Of a DNA stretch of 64,000 nt, positions 1 to 13,100 are shown one piece after another. A model generated the notes under the pieces. It made no database searches, had not been told where the DNA came from, and was given only the letters and a program-made list of their open reading frames with translations. Origin of the DNA: Rotaria sp. Silwood1. Taxonomy: Eukaryota > Rotifera > Eurotatoria > Philodinida > Philodinidae. Both the position numbers and the translations under genes were made by a program. How positions within the stretch are numbered: position 1 is the stretch's first letter; each line of letters begins with the position of its first letter. The DNA is taken from positions 665,907-729,906 of the forward strand of contig CAJNOP010000040.1 of assembly GCA_905250075.1 (NCBI GenBank), written 5' to 3'.

Positions 1-18
1 ATGACTAGATTGAATATT

Positions 19-673
19 CTATTGAATAATACGTACACAATCACCATAAGTAGGTAATTCAACAACTATTTTCCAAGGAAATGGACATAATATAATATCA
101 ATTGATAATTTTAATAAACGTTGAGTTCGATGATGTTCTAATTCTATCTGTTGATGGTCACACTTTAATGTTAATGTTAATTCATCACATTTTTCAATAT
201 CATTTTTTTCTTTACTTCTTTGAACTTTACCATTAATGACAATACTATTAAGACCCCACCATCCATAAAGAGATTTATTATCTGTTTCTGTTGACATAAC
301 TCTATTGACTTTTTCTAATGAAGTAGTAATTCCAAAAAAGAAACGTAAATCTCCTTTTTTTTCAATTTGAAAACGAATATGATGTGTTCCATATGAATAT
401 CGTTTATAACCATAAATAATTGGATATTTCGATAAAGTTCGAAAGCAATATTTTGCCACAAGACCGCCATCTGATAATGCAGCACCACCATCAACTTCAT
501 GAAATTTTTCTTTTAGAGAATAAGTTTTATTATTATCATCATCATCATTTGTCGAATCGATTGTTAATGATGATTCAAGTTTTTTATCATGTTCTTCGAT
601 TATTGTTTCATCCTAATTGGTAAAATTCATGTGTGTATTTTGACTTGACATCGTATTCACTTACTGTAGTCAT
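19..673 (-). CDS. B30.2/SPRY-like domain protein, two exons
   Basis: I predict a 200-aa protein from exon 1 (665..673, only Met-Thr-Thr) and exon 2 (19..612). They are joined over a 52-bp intron with a GTAAGT donor and a TTAG acceptor; without that splice a stop closes the frame just before exon 2. The N-terminus is acidic and poor in structure (an Asp/Asn run at about residues 20-30). The body has beta-strand-like segments typical of SPRY folds: GGAALSDGG, HHIRFQIEKKGDLRFFFGI, then YGWWGLNSIVINGK and DELTLTLKCD. SPRY domains bind proteins and often serve as adaptors; no partner can be read here. It is divergent from the shugoshin-like gene with 261 bp between start codons. The family call rests on motif rhythm only. 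Confidence 0.6.
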
Positions 674-934
674 TATTGTGTTTCGAATCAAAGAAATGAC
701 TGCCTATGATTTACGAATGTTTTTGTTGTTGTTTTTTTTTATTCATCATACAAAAGAAACAGAAAAAAAAGTAATTGACTAGAGAATTTGAAAATGTAGA
801 AGAGTGACCTCTGTTCTATGGGATCGAAGTAATCATAATTGGTTCGTTTACGTAATAGACGCCAAAACAAAGACAAAATCTGAAACAAAAATTCAAAATT
901 TACTTCTTTCATTTCGTTTTTAACAAAAGAAAAG
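674..934. promoter_or_regulatory. Shared divergent promoter interval
   Basis: These 261 bp separate the start codons of the SPRY-like gene (-) and the shugoshin-like gene (+), so both promoters must lie here or overlap upstream exons. The interval is AT-rich with a T-run near 729-740. I see no convincing TATA box at a fixed distance from either start. Confidence 0.5.
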
Positions 935-3775
935 ATGTTCGGTAATAAATCAGTGTATATGCTAACAATTGTTTGGAATGAAAAACGTTTTGTTGAATCA
1001 AAAACAAAACGATATGCAGCTCGACGATGTTTATATCGAGCAGCAAATAGTAAGTTTAAAAGGAAAACTTAAATAAAAATTAATATTTTCGACTTATTTT
1101 AGTTCAATTAAATATTGAACTGAAAAATCTTACAAATCAAAATAATGAAATTCTTCATGAAATCAATCGATGTGATAATGATTTACAAAAATATGTTGAA
1201 AAACTTCAACTACTTGATAATATGACTCAATTAGCAACACAATCACTTGAATTGTATTTTCAAACAGTAAAAAAGACAATGTTTTGTATATAAAAATCTT
1301 TTATTATTATTAGTTTTTGTTTTGTAGCGTATGGAAAATTTACGTAGATTTGTTAATGAACAATGTCGGATTATTTCTGATGGTATACAAGAAGAAGCTG
1401 ATCATTGGAAAGAAATCCATGCCATGTTACAACAGTAAAAATCATGATGAAAGTTTCGTTTTTTTTTTTTCTAATAGGTTCTTGTTTCTGTTCTTCTATT
1501 TCATAGAAAATTAGTCGTACCAGGTGATTTACGTTCATATGGTGGTGGCAATGGTTTACCTCGAAATGTTAAACAAAGTCCAGATTTTAGTCGAATCATT
1601 GAAGAAGATGAAGAACAAGAAGGAGATGATGAGGAAGAAGAAGAAAAAAATAATGATGTATCTATTTTATTGGTAAAAATTTGTTTGATTAAATATATTT
1701 CAGCATATCAATTCTTGTATTTTATTTAGCAAGCACGAACTTTAACACCATTGATTACTCAAACATTAAAGAGTAAGGAAGAACACGAGTGATTAAAAAT
1801 TTTAATTAACTTATCACAGAAGTTAAAATACCTATTAGAAAGTTCAAAGGTGTAAGTCAGCACTAAAGGCAGGAGCGGGTGATAATTGAACAGATGACAG
1901 GGACCACTATGGCTGAGTCGTTCAACACATATCTACATGGTACTGTGTTCAAATCTCAATATTACCAGTCATGGAATAATCCTACCCAAGTTACTAACGG
2001 CTATCCGTTTCGGATTGGCTATCATCTACATCAGATTGGCCTTTTGTCCCAAACTATAGCTAGTATTAGTTTTTAGAGAAGATATTAAGCCACTAAACCT
2101 ATCGTTAAGATGCACTCGATATCGCAAGGTAGCTAAAGACAGGGATATTCTTCTCTTTTCTAATAGATGATGAAGCATCCCATATTTTTATCATCTAGAA
2201 ATCATATATATGTGCATTTAACCATATGATCATAATTGATTCCAATATCAAAAGAGAGTCATAAAATCGTATATTGTGTATTTTAATTATCGGATGTAAA
2301 TTTCACTATTTAAACTAAGTAATTCTGATAGTGAAGTCAACACTAGTACGTCACTGTAATATCCTTTTTACAATATTTATCTGAAAAAAGATCTGAATGA
2401 ACTGAAGAGAACAGATTTCAATTTTTTTATCATAATGCTATTTATAATCCTGTCTTTACTTTTACTATTTGAATCAGTCGACTATATGCTGAATTTATTT
2501 TCACTGTTTTTTTAGAAGCTCGTTTACGTGCTTCAAAATTATTACAAGATACTTCAATGATTGCTACTTCTCAACTAAATATGTCAACTACTGTTCATGA
2601 AGAAACATTAAATGAAGGACTACCATCACCAACAAAAGCCGCTGTAAATCATATGACATTACGTGATGTATCTGCTATTGAAAAAGAAACAGAAATGGAA
2701 ACAGATATAACGAATCCTGATTTATCTGTTTCACTTTTACCATTTATTCCAACAATGAATAATGATGAAGAAAAAAAAGAACATAATAAATCGATACGTT
2801 CAACGATATCAGATAAAACATTTGTTAAAAAATCTCTAAAACCATTAGCATCTCAAGAAGGAACAGATGATGACAATGATGATGATGATGATGAACATAC
2901 AGTAGTTGAAGAAAGTCTTATTGTTGAGAGTAAAGAAAATATTCGTCCATTATTATTAACTGCTGATCAATCAATTCGTATTCGTGATCGATTATCACGA
3001 CAAGAAAAACTTTCTTTACCTAATAAATCTCTTGAGGAAAAACCAAAAATAAAACAAGAAAAAGTTAGTTTTCGTGAACCAATTAAAATTCGTATGTACA
3101 ATAAAATTTATGTTTGCTTCGTATATAATATTTCTTGTCATAGATAATGATACTGAACGAAATCGTTTAGGAAGAACATTTTTATTAAATAATAATACAT
3201 TTGATGCTCAAAAATCAGATTATGTTCGACCAACAATTGTTATCAATGAAGATGCTGCAAAATTATCACCTATAGCATCGGCTGAATCGTAAGAATTTCT
3301 ATTTTAATCTTTTTTTATTTTCTTAATAATTGTGATTAATATATGTATATATTAGAGAGGAAGAAGAAGAAGAACAGCAACAACAACAAACAGATACATC
3401 AAGAAGAACAGAGAAAAGATCAATTGATCAAGTATTATCAACATCAATAACGTCTAATCGAAGTAAAACATTAAAAAGTCCAATTGTTACACAATTACCA
3501 CCGCCTGTACCAACAGGTAGTCTTGAAAACAGTAATAAACGACGAACAACTCGTCGAACAACTATTCGATTACCTCAAGATAGTCAAAATGGTAATAGAT
3601 TGATAATTACTATTTTATTAATGCTTATATTTGACTTTAATTAGTACCACCACAACCAGTTGAAATACCAACTAAAACTCGTTATCAAACTCGATATTCA
3701 ACTCGACTAGCAGGAACATTCATTATTGAAGAAACAACAATCAATCGACGAACAGCACGACTTACTTCAGAATAG
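935..3775 (+). CDS. Shugoshin-like chromosome cohesion protein, nine exons
   Basis: Exons 935..1049, 1103..1266, 1328..1434, 1507..1672, 1730..1772, 2516..3091, 3144..3288, 3356..3591 and 3645..3775 join in frame to 560 aa. The N-terminal third (about residues 20-125) is a charged coiled coil. The middle is acidic and Ser/Thr-rich with Asp/Glu runs. The C-terminus is basic (RRTTRRTTIRLP, TRYQTRYSTRLAG) and ends in RRTARLTSE, like the shugoshin C-terminal basic box that binds phosphorylated H2A. Shugoshins recruit PP2A through the coiled coil and protect centromeric cohesin. The layout and C-box support the call, but sequence outside them is not conserved enough to separate SGO from another coiled-coil chromatin protein. 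Intron 5 (1773..2515) is 743 bp while the other seven are 52-72 bp. Confidence 0.6.
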
Positions 3776-4599
3776 AAGAAGTATTACATTTTTGTAGATG
3801 TCTTTCATCAAGTTAATGAATGAAATTAAAAAAAAACACAACAACGATGAAAATATGTATTTTTTACCATTTAAAGAAGTCATTATTATATATAATGTAT
3901 AAAAAAACGAACTTCTTTTCTACATTTTCTTCCTTTTTTCTTTTTTGCACTTATTTTTGACAATAATCTGAATAAAATTTAGTTCTCTGTTACGAAAGTT
4001 ATGCAATGCCATATAATTATTTTTTTTTTCTATTACTAATTATCGCTGTTGATTAGCATACATACTTCTTATTGTTCTAATTATTAATGAGAATCTCTTT
4101 CTGGCGTAACTCCTAGCCTGGCGAAATTGAGTTTCAGAGACCAATAAAGAGCTCTACGCCTGAGATATGAAAGTTGAAAACATTGTCATATAGAACTGTT
4201 CAAAATCGATCCATGAATAATTCCTTAAACGTGAACCATCACTCAGAATAAGAGATGTGCAGGACCACTAGCAAAGGTAGTTGTTGAGATAGAAACCGAG
4301 ACTATGAGAAAAAAGCTGTTTGTACTAAAATTAAACATTATAATTGAATATTCTATGGTTTTAAGTGAATCATACAAATAAATTATGATATAGTTTTCTC
4401 TAGAAAGAACCTGAATCCAAAAAACAAATGGCTGGCACCGGCATCCAGGACACACCTAAAGTCAAATCAACATAATACGATTTTTATTGACGTGTTTATA
4501 AATGATTTATTTGTCTATATGAATTAAAATGATTAATATAACGTTTATTTGTCATTCTTAAAGTTTCTTCCGTTGTATTTGTTGGATTATTCATCCAAT
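3776..4599. other. Convergent intergenic spacer
   Basis: This lies between the 3' ends of the shugoshin-like and LIM genes. It is AT-rich with no credible exon. At 4249..4262 a 14-bp motif (AGAGATGTGCAGGA) recurs in inverted orientation at about 6121..6134 inside the LIM gene's large intron, hinting at a small dispersed repeat. Confidence 0.6.
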
Positions 4600-6969
4600 T
4601 TAAGATTTAGCACAATTTGAACATATAAATCCACGTTGATCTTTAAAAAATTTTTTCGAACCAATTGGTCGATGACATTTAACACATAGAAAACATTGTT
4701 CATGATATGGTTTATCATCAAATATAGTATATTTTGTATCAAATGGAATAGGTTTTCCACATTTGTTACATCGTTTAGCAAATAATAGATCATTACAAGT
4801 AACACAATATGGTTGTAAATTATTTGCACAAAGTAGTTTTTCATTTTCTAATAACTTATGACAATGTGAACATTTAAAACATTCAACATGATAATCTCGT
4901 GTTTCATATGTTATACCCGATGATAAAATTGGTTTTCTACATGAATAACAATTTTTAATATCACTTTCACATTGACGACACCATGGTTGATCATTATGTA
5001 ATGTAAATGTTTGAGCTGGATTTAAACGTCTGTGACATAGAGCACATGTAAAACACTCGGAATGATATGAACGAGTATTAAAATCAATACGACTATGAAC
5101 ATTTGCTTCTATGGGTTGTCCACATTCAGTACATATAATCATTGATGATGATAAATAAACTTTTTGAAGACAATTTCCACACTACAAACAACAAAAAAAA
5201 ATATATTAAAAATGATCTTTTCTGTTTATTTTCTCTTTTGATAAAAAATACTAACTGTAAATCTTGTTCCATTAGAATTCACTGTAAATGTTCCATTTAT
5301 TGGTTGAGCACATTTTTCACAACAAAAACATTCATAATGATATTCTTTATCAGTGGCTTGAGTTATTCGAGAGCCAGCATGAAATGGTAACATACATGCA
5401 GCACAACTAGATGAGATTTTCAAGAAGAAAATACAAGTTTTTTGTTTTTATTATAAATTTTTATACTTACAATTTAATTTCTCCAGTATGACTTTCATTT
5501 CCAACAAGAAATGAATCATTAATACGTCCTTTATCATTTTTATAATATGCTTCTAATTCATCACGATTTAATGTTTCAGCAAGTTTTTCAGCAAAATGTA
5601 CTGTTTTTTGTTGATTAAGTTTTTTTTGTTGATTTTGTTTTTGAAAACTTTGTTTATCATGTTGTTTAAAACATGATGTACAATATATTTTATTTTCTTG
5701 TTCATCTTCATAGATTTCACCTTCAATTAATGATTGACATTCTTGACATTTCAAACAATTATGATGATATTCTTTATTATTATATTTTTTTGTTATATGT
5801 CGTGATGTTGGATTAAATGGAAGACCACAACCACCACAACGTAATACACTAGAAAATTTATTTATATCAAATCATCTATATTGAATTTAAGATATTCTGT
5901 TGGTTTTTATGAAATTTTTATTTTGTAAATTAATATGAATGCATTTTGAAAAAAAATATTATTTAGAGATATACAAAAAGTCAATTTTTACAATTAATTT
6001 AATACTAGATGATGGTTTTAGTACATCTAATCTTCTATCTTTTTTTTTCTATTGAAAAATTACTCCTCATGACTCTTATCAAGATCTATATGCGAAATGT
6101 ACAAGGTTAGCATTTCTCATATCCTGCACATCTCTATTCCGTATGATTATGTCTTTTCTTTTGTATATATAAACCCCATGCGCCATATGACTAAACAGTC
6201 ATCGAGTATTCGATAGATTTACGATACTATAAGATACTGATTATTATTAATTTATAAACATGATTTTATAGGAACAATAATTTCTTGTCAACTTTACATG
6301 TGACTACTCTCAATTGATAAGGCTTATTACTGTCGAGATATAGCACTTTTAGGATATGTTTTACAATGTCTATGCAACAATAAGTTAAGAGCCCGAAATC
6401 TTTTTAAGATGGTGAAAATTCATTTCGGTCTACATGATGCACATAGGTTTAATGCAAAAGCGATGAATCAATTGTGAAACTGCTCTCGTTAGTTAAGAAT
6501 AAAAACGATTCATTATCTAATAATTGTTATAAAAACATTTAACTCGCGAAATATAAATGTATGCAAACAATATAATGCTTTTTGACATAGTCATAAATCA
6601 TTTTTTTTTCGATACTAATACTTTCTAAAGTCAACTAAATTTATCTTTGATTCAATAAAATACATACTTTGTTTTTAACTCAGCATTATTTGGTTGAAAA
6701 TTAGTTGCTGGTTTTGTTTTTTGCGTATAGGCACATTCTCGACAAAGTGCTTCTTGTTCAAGTTCATCCGGTGAAAATGATCCATCATAAGCTTTCGAAC
6801 ATTTATCACATGATAAACAATCAAGATGATAAGTTTTCTTATTAATTGTTACAGTATCTTGAGTACCATAACGAAATGGTCGTTCACATTTAGCACAACT
6901 AAAACGACAAAAAAAATCGAAATTCTTTTAATTTATTTTTTCAACAACGATTTCAATTTTTTACCTCAT
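4600..6969 (-). CDS. Protein with six LIM zinc-finger domains
   Basis: Exons 6965..6969 (ATGAG only), 6668..6898, 5471..5848, 5256..5406 and 4600..5181 join in frame to 448 aa. Six LIM domains follow each other, opening with CAKC, CGGC, CAAC, CTEC, CYSC and CNKC. Each carries the middle H-x2-C-x2-C-x2-C block (HLDCLSCDKC, HNCLKCQEC, HYECFCCEKC, HSECFTCALC, HVECFKCSHC, HEQCFLCVKC) and the closing Cys pair. LIM domains bind zinc and dock proteins at adhesions, the cytoskeleton or in transcription. There is no homeobox, kinase or PET domain, so it is nearest to LIM-only FHL/PINCH-type proteins, though FHL has four and a half domains. A Gln/Lys/Glu-rich linker of about 65 residues separates LIM2 from LIM3. 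Intron 2 (5849..6667) is 819 bp and carries a dispersed repeat copy. Confidence 0.85.
6378..6450 (+). repeat. Dispersed intronic repeat, copy in LIM gene
   Basis: Related by eye to stretches at 18130, 21721 and 42341. The shared skeleton is a TAAGYTAAG start followed about 50-60 bp later by CTACATAATACACATAG. All four copies lie in unusually large introns of minus-strand genes and all run along the + strand. Divergence is high, so the copies are old. Confidence 0.4.
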
Positions 6970-7186
6970 CTTGTTGCATACATACACACAAAACAAAAGA
7001 ACTGTTACTTTTACACGAGAATGTCTATTAAAAAGTAATCATTGCATTCTTACCTTTTTTTTCTCAACGGCTGCCCTGACAAATAAAGAACAAAATAAGA
7101 GTTTTCTTTTCTTTTTTTTTGTTTCTCGTGTTCTGTTTTTTTTTTCTGCTTTAAACTCATTCTCATGTCAACAAAAATATATGAAG

Positions 7187-8306
7187 TTATAATCGACGAA
7201 ATTGTATAGCGTTGACGAAAGGATTATAAATATATTTAACGCCTTGCATAGCTTGAGAACTAATTGCTTTTGAATCAAATTGCTGTTTACTTTCGGCAAC
7301 CGTTTTCTTTAAAAAAAAAAACCATATATTTAAATAAGATCAGCAAAAGAAAATCACGATATACTTTAGCTTTTTGAAAATGTTCGAGAATACGTTGTAG
7401 GCGTGGTGTTTTCGCACATTCAATTTCTGTACCGGGATATGGTTGATTCGGATCTATAGAAGGCATACCTCTAACAAAATATAATAGAGAAAATTTTCTT
7501 TGATATTATATTGTTTTCGATTGCAACTTACAAATATTCATGTGGTACTGTAATTGCTATCATATTTTCTGTCAATTCATCAGCAGAAATATCAGGCTAG
7601 ATTATAGAAAAGAATAAATTTTGATGTGCCATTTTCAATGTATTATGTTTTTACATTTAAGAGGAAAAGTTCATTAGCTATGAGTTCTAATACATCATTT
7701 GGTTTTTGAAACTAAATAAATTGGATCATTTATTTATTCTTTGTTTTTTTTAATTAAACATTATCATACATTTTCCTGTGGTTTATTTTGATATATACAT
7801 TTAATAAACATTGTATAAGATTCTATAGCATTTTTTATTATGGTTCGCCGTTCTTCATTTGTTTGATTTTTTGATTTGATATATTTTAATTGACGTCTTG
7901 AAACGACTGGCTGATGAATACTTACTAGAATCAAGAAACGTTTTCTATCGATAAAAGCTTACTTGATTGATTTTTTTATTATGCGAAACTATTCTGAAAT
8001 ATTGATGTGATGGAAACATGGAAATATTAGACATTTTTCTTACTGAAATGAATCATGTTTCTAAATATAGAAAAAAAAACACATATCTTAAAAAATCATA
8101 ACTGAATAACACACATCAAACATAATATCATAAGCAATAGATGGTATTTGACGACGTTCATTTTGAACTTGATTATTTAGAAATAATTCATATGCAATTT
8201 TATCTGAATTTATCTGATTTTGTTGTAATCGACTCAAATAAAAAGAACCATAATCTTGATTAGTTGTCATGAAATGATCATCGAGTTGATTATTTGATAG
8301 TTTCAT
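7187..8306 (-). CDS. Uncharacterised 230-aa protein, six exons
   Basis: Exons 8113..8306, 7770..7920, 7655..7711, 7532..7596, 7365..7470 and 7187..7306 join in frame to 230 aa. I do not recognise the family. The N-terminal half is polar (SYLSRLQQNQ-type residues, RRQIPSIAYDIMFD). The middle is probably helical (EERRTIIKNAIESYTMF, then PNDVLELIANELFLLNPDIS). It is followed by TENMIAITVPHEYLRGMPS, a Pro-rich turn (DPNQPYPG) and a helical tail ending IYNPFVNAIQFRRL. No signal peptide, membrane segment or zinc motif is visible. It is head-to-tail with the LIM gene, its stop lying 217 bp upstream of the LIM start. Splice phase at exon 1/2 assumes a TAAG acceptor; in-frame closure over six exons and codon bias support a real gene. 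Confidence 0.7.
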
Positions 8307-9071
8307 AGCTTAATTTGAACGAAAATATTGATGAATGCTGATGGCGCTTAACATATATGTATATATTTAATATTGTCTTATCATTACTGTAATGGATTAT
8401 CGGATTTGTTTTTTTCAGTTGCATGAAACACTGTCATTTTATTTTTATTCTTCATTAAAATGTACTTTATGACAGATAAGTTTAGATATCATAAAGTAGT
8501 CTCATGATACAAAAAAAAGCGTAACTATCCGTTCTCAATATATCGATCAATAAAACATCAACAGACAAGCTTTGAACATTATTCGTAAATATTAACTCAG
8601 AATATAAATCTGACAAATATTGATGTTTGTCTGCATTAGCTATAGATGAGAGAATGCGCTAGTGGTAAGCCGTTGTGGGAAAAAACATCATAGGCTCATG
8701 TAGTGAGCATAACTATTCAAATACGATGATATTCTTCATCATAGACATTGTTGCCTTGAATTTTCTCATGAAATTTTCTGTTAATCAATCCAATATACTG
8801 TTTCATAATAAGATGTTTGTTGAACAAAATCTTGTTACTCAAAACGGTTGATTAGCAGTTATAATGGAAAAAATTGAAATTCTAAGACTATTTTCAAAAA
8901 AAAAAATATATATATATAATGCTTTATTATTTTAATAGCAGAAATAAAAGTCAATATAATTATAGACACTAATTTTGCTGTAGTATTGAAAAACTTAAAG
9001 TTTTGTTTTGATTCTATAAAATGTCACTATCTAAAGTTTTGTCGGCATGATTAATTGTAAATTCATTAAAT
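8307..9071. other. Intergenic spacer
   Basis: 765 bp of AT-rich DNA between two minus-strand genes, with a short TA run near 8909-8920. It should hold the promoter of the 230-aa gene near 8310-8400 and the 3' UTR of the DUF1295 gene at its far end. I see no exon or structured repeat. Confidence 0.6.
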
Positions 9072-9905
9072 TTAATCAACTTTCTTCGAAGGCCAGAATG
9101 GTATAAGTCTTGATGTTGTTTGTTGATATTGTTTATATTTTGGATATTTTTGTGAACTAATCCATTCAGTAAAACTTGTTGAACCGTTTATCAAAAGTGT
9201 CAATGATATAGTACCCAAAATTGTCCAATTAACATACGAATATGGTTGAGCAGAGAATGTAAATGCATAAAAAACCCACCATATCATTATTTCCGAAAAA
9301 AAATTTGGATGTCTTGAATATTTAAATAGACCTGTTTGAAGAAAACCATCTTTTGTCCATGGTTGTTTTGCTTGTTTATCAGCATGAAAATTCCATTGTT
9401 GTTGATCAGCAGTAACTTCAATAATAAAAAATAATAAGAAAAATAATGTGCAAACTAAATCCCATAAATTCAATGGTAATGATTGATTGTATGCTATATA
9501 AAAAATTGGTGAAGCAATAAATAGAAGAAGAATATTTTGAATAATAGAAATAAATATTAAATTAAATAATTCAAATAAAAAACGATTATTGATAAATTTT
9601 CTTAATACAGGCCATCGATAATCTTCACCTGACCATGTATAACCACCTTTTCGTGCAAAATTATACGTTAAACGAAGACCCCACATCCAAACAAGAGTAT
9701 TCATTAAAAGAATACGAGGTTGAAATGGTGAATATAAAACAACAATTAAACAATATATTGGTGCTAATAAACTCCATAATTTATCAACTTGTGAATAATT
9801 TTGTGTAATTAAACCAAGTAGAAAACAGACCACTGTAGAAATGGTCATTACAGTTAATAAATATATTCCTGTATCGCATTCGGTAAACCATACAAATGGA
9901 ATCAT
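9072..9905 (-). CDS. DUF1295 / steroid 5-alpha-reductase-like membrane protein
   Basis: An intronless 277-aa protein with six or seven hydrophobic segments through residues 15-255. The C-terminal half has the DUF1295 signature: DQQQWNFHADK, then the diagnostic GLFKYSRHPNFFSEIMIWW, and a final FTEWISSQKYPKYKQYQ block. The family is related to steroid 5-alpha reductases and isoprenylcysteine methyltransferases, in which this conserved C-terminal part handles the cofactor. Substrate is unknown for most DUF1295 members; NADPH-dependent lipid or sterol reduction is inference. Length is normal and nothing looks broken. It lies just downstream of TLCD4 on the same strand with about 200 bp between. 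Confidence 0.85.
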   Translation of the reverse strand: MIPFVWFTECDTGIYLLTVMTISTVVCFLLGLITQNYSQVDKLWSLLAPIYCLIVVLYSPFQPRILLMNTLVWMWGLRLTYNFARKGGYTWSGEDYRWPVLRKFINNRFLFELFNLIFISIIQNILLLFIASPIFYIAYNQSLPLNLWDLVCTLFFLLFFIIEVTADQQQWNFHADKQAKQPWTKDGFLQTGLFKYSRHPNFFSEIMIWWVFYAFTFSAQPYSYVNWTILGTISLTLLINGSTSFTEWISSQKYPKYKQYQQTTSRLIPFWPSKKVD

Positions 9906-10107
9906 CTTAAGTAAAAAAACAAAAAAACAAGAAAATATAGATAACGTTGTTTTTTATTTCTTCATAGAATAATATGAATTAATAAATTAGCTTGATTATG
10001 TGATTAACAATACATTAAGAATATAAAGATAACCTGCACCGACTTATAAATTACTTAAGAGAAAAGAGACAAACAAAACAAAAAGGAAAACAAAATAGAC
10101 ATGATAT

Positions 10108-13100
10108 TTAATCATGTCTTTTTTTAGAAGCATCTGTAAGAATTTTGACACAACCTCGAAACATTTTTGAAAACCAATATAAATTAATAACATCAAGTAC
10201 AACACATACAACAATAAGAATAAATCGAAAATGACCCATCTGAGACCATAATGGTGTTATTGCAACTGTATATACTTTCCACCAATAAATAGGCATTGCA
10301 AATATACGAACAAAAAAGAAAACTATAGTCATGAACAATCCATTCAATATGAATATTTTTGATGTTCTAGGATATTTTAATGCGTCAAGAAACCATCTAA
10401 AATGAATTAAACATTAAAATAATAATAGAAAGAAAAAAGAAAAAAGAGAACAAACTGATTGACCTGATATTGACTGAAGGTGTCGAGAGTTCAGCAAGTA
10501 GTCGAAAATTAGCAAAATATGGCATTACATTTAATGTTAAGACATAAACAAAAGCATATATAGATACAAAATGATGAGCTAATGAAAATGGATCACCAAT
10601 ATTTTTGTAATGTATTATACCAATGATCGTATCTAAAGTATAAATTATCGATTTTTAATTACTTATATTATGCACTTGATACAAAAAACACAAAATTGAA
10701 AATTATTACACAATATTTTATCCAGATTCATTCTTTAGAGAGGGTAAACATCTATTTTTGAGAGCACAGATACATATTACATGGTAAAACAACCACAAAC
10801 TACAAGAGAACTAAACCGATCGTCAGAGGGACTTTGATCTTCATGCTAGATAAAACATTGCTGATACAACTAGTGGATTCTTTCGAAAAGCTTTAAGTAT
10901 TGTATTCAAACGTTATTTTTTTTGCTTTTGAACGTATTTCTTTTTCGTACATTACACTAATCAAAATCAAAACTTAGGAAGAGAAATATAAAGATTGATA
11001 TGCTTTGCCAATTTAGATAATAAAATTTGAAGAAGTTGCTGAAAAAACATACAGAGATAACATTAAATTATTATCACAAAGCTATGGAAATTTTTCAATT
11101 TCAAATATATGCTTGAAATAAAAGTTCTACTATTAAGATTTTATAAAGAACACATCAGAGGAAACACATGTCATTTCACATAAATTGATATGACTGTCTA
11201 TTAGATTCATTAGAATCTTAATAAGAGTACTTAAAAATAAATAATTTTCCTGTTACTTTCCAGCAACACTTTAGTGTAATTAGGATGACTTAGTCGTAAT
11301 GCTAATCGTCAAAGAAAAGAAGTTAATGGATTATTTATAGAATCAAAAGCTAGAACCAAAGGATAAATTAAGTAAAGATACTTTTTGAAAACTTTTGTGC
11401 AAAAATAAATATTAAAAACTGATTGGAATCAGAAAGAATAGTTTATAACAAGCCTCAAAATAGGACCACTTGGTGATGACTCTCACTGTCCTGATCTAAC
11501 TCAGAATGACACCATTAAAAGTAGATTTCTTTTACAAAAAAAAAAGAATTGCTACACGATGGAATCCGACAATCATTGCAGTTATGTATTAGACAGTTAT
11601 AAAAAATTTGTTCTTATAATGATCATGATTCACATAAGATCAGCATATTTTAGCGATTGTAAAAACAACATGGGAAATAAGTTGGATTATTTATTGAACG
11701 AAAAGAGCAAGATGCGTTCATGAATACTTCAATATCTTGAAGAATATCATTTATTAACAAAAAATTTTCACCGCTAAAATGTCTACCGCTCAATTTCAAA
11801 GAGTTAAATGAGTTACTGTTTTTAGTTAAACTGTTAATTATAGTATACAAGTAAACACTGTTTCATCTGAGTAACACTCGTATTACTTAGTGCGATCGAT
11901 AACACACTCCACCTTGTATGTGAATCAACTAAATACCTTTTTCGTATTTATTGGATAAATAAAACATCAAATCATTTGCACGATATAGATTGCTTTTTGA
12001 TACTTAAATAGTTGGCTATTCTCTGACTATTATTCTACCGCAGCATACCAGTAGATGTTCTCTGGTCAGTAATCTACTACCAGTATACTGGGGATAATAT
12101 GAATAAACGTTCGTCATTGGTATTCAATGCAATGAAATGCATAAGAATTTATTTTTATGAAATTTACTCGTTCAAGGTCAACTAAAGTCGCGTTTTACAC
12201 TCTCTTATGTATATAGGTCTCCCTCGAAATTTAAATATGTGTGAGTAGTTATTATTACTTTTAATATTCACTGTCTGTCGCATTGCTAAAGCTAATGATA
12301 TTTTCGTGTTGAACTATTCATTTTTGATCAAATTTTGTTCTCTTTCCATTGAGGTAGAGCACATGCTAATCTATTCCTACTAAGCAGAACACAAGCAATC
12401 ATTATCTTTGAACGTAACAATAAGTGCTCATCCTATGTTAGAACCTATTCGGGTATGATTTCATAACTTTTCATATGGATCTATTAGAAAAAAACATTAA
12501 AGAGACAGCTGTGACTTTCGTAAACCAATTGAGAAGTATTATATTGAACAGTATATTTCATAATATTGAACATAGTATTTATTTCAAAAACGAGTCCCGC
12601 TTTGAAAGGATTAAAATCTGATCTTTTTTCTCTGGTTTTGTACGTGAGAAATCTTCTTTGAAAAAAATAATAAAGTTCGAGCTGGGCGTTCTATTTTAGG
12701 ATTTATTATATAAATATAAATTTCTTTTATTTATGCCATGCATATGAACATTAGTTAAACTTTTTTTTTTCGCAACTTATTTTCGAAACATACGAAGTTT
12801 TTATTATTCTGCATGACTTTTTGTCCTTTTTCTTATCATACTTTTTACGATGAGATAAACACCGCAAAGTAAAAAAAAAATATTCTTATTACGTACCACT
12901 TAATAAATATCCAATAACAATAGATAAATTTGTTTTTAGTAAATAGCTTTTATATCTACATAAGAGAAGTTCAAATAGGTACAAAATAAAATATAATTTT
13001 TTATTTTCTCTTACACAAGAGGATTGGCATTAAGTCCACAATCAGCAATCATCATATATACACAAATAGTACCCACAACAATCGAATTAATTGATGAATT

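Noticed and set aside
1879-2076. 65-codon ORF in shugoshin-like intron 5
   Set aside because: No coding bias, no motif; it lies between a good donor (1773) and acceptor (2515).
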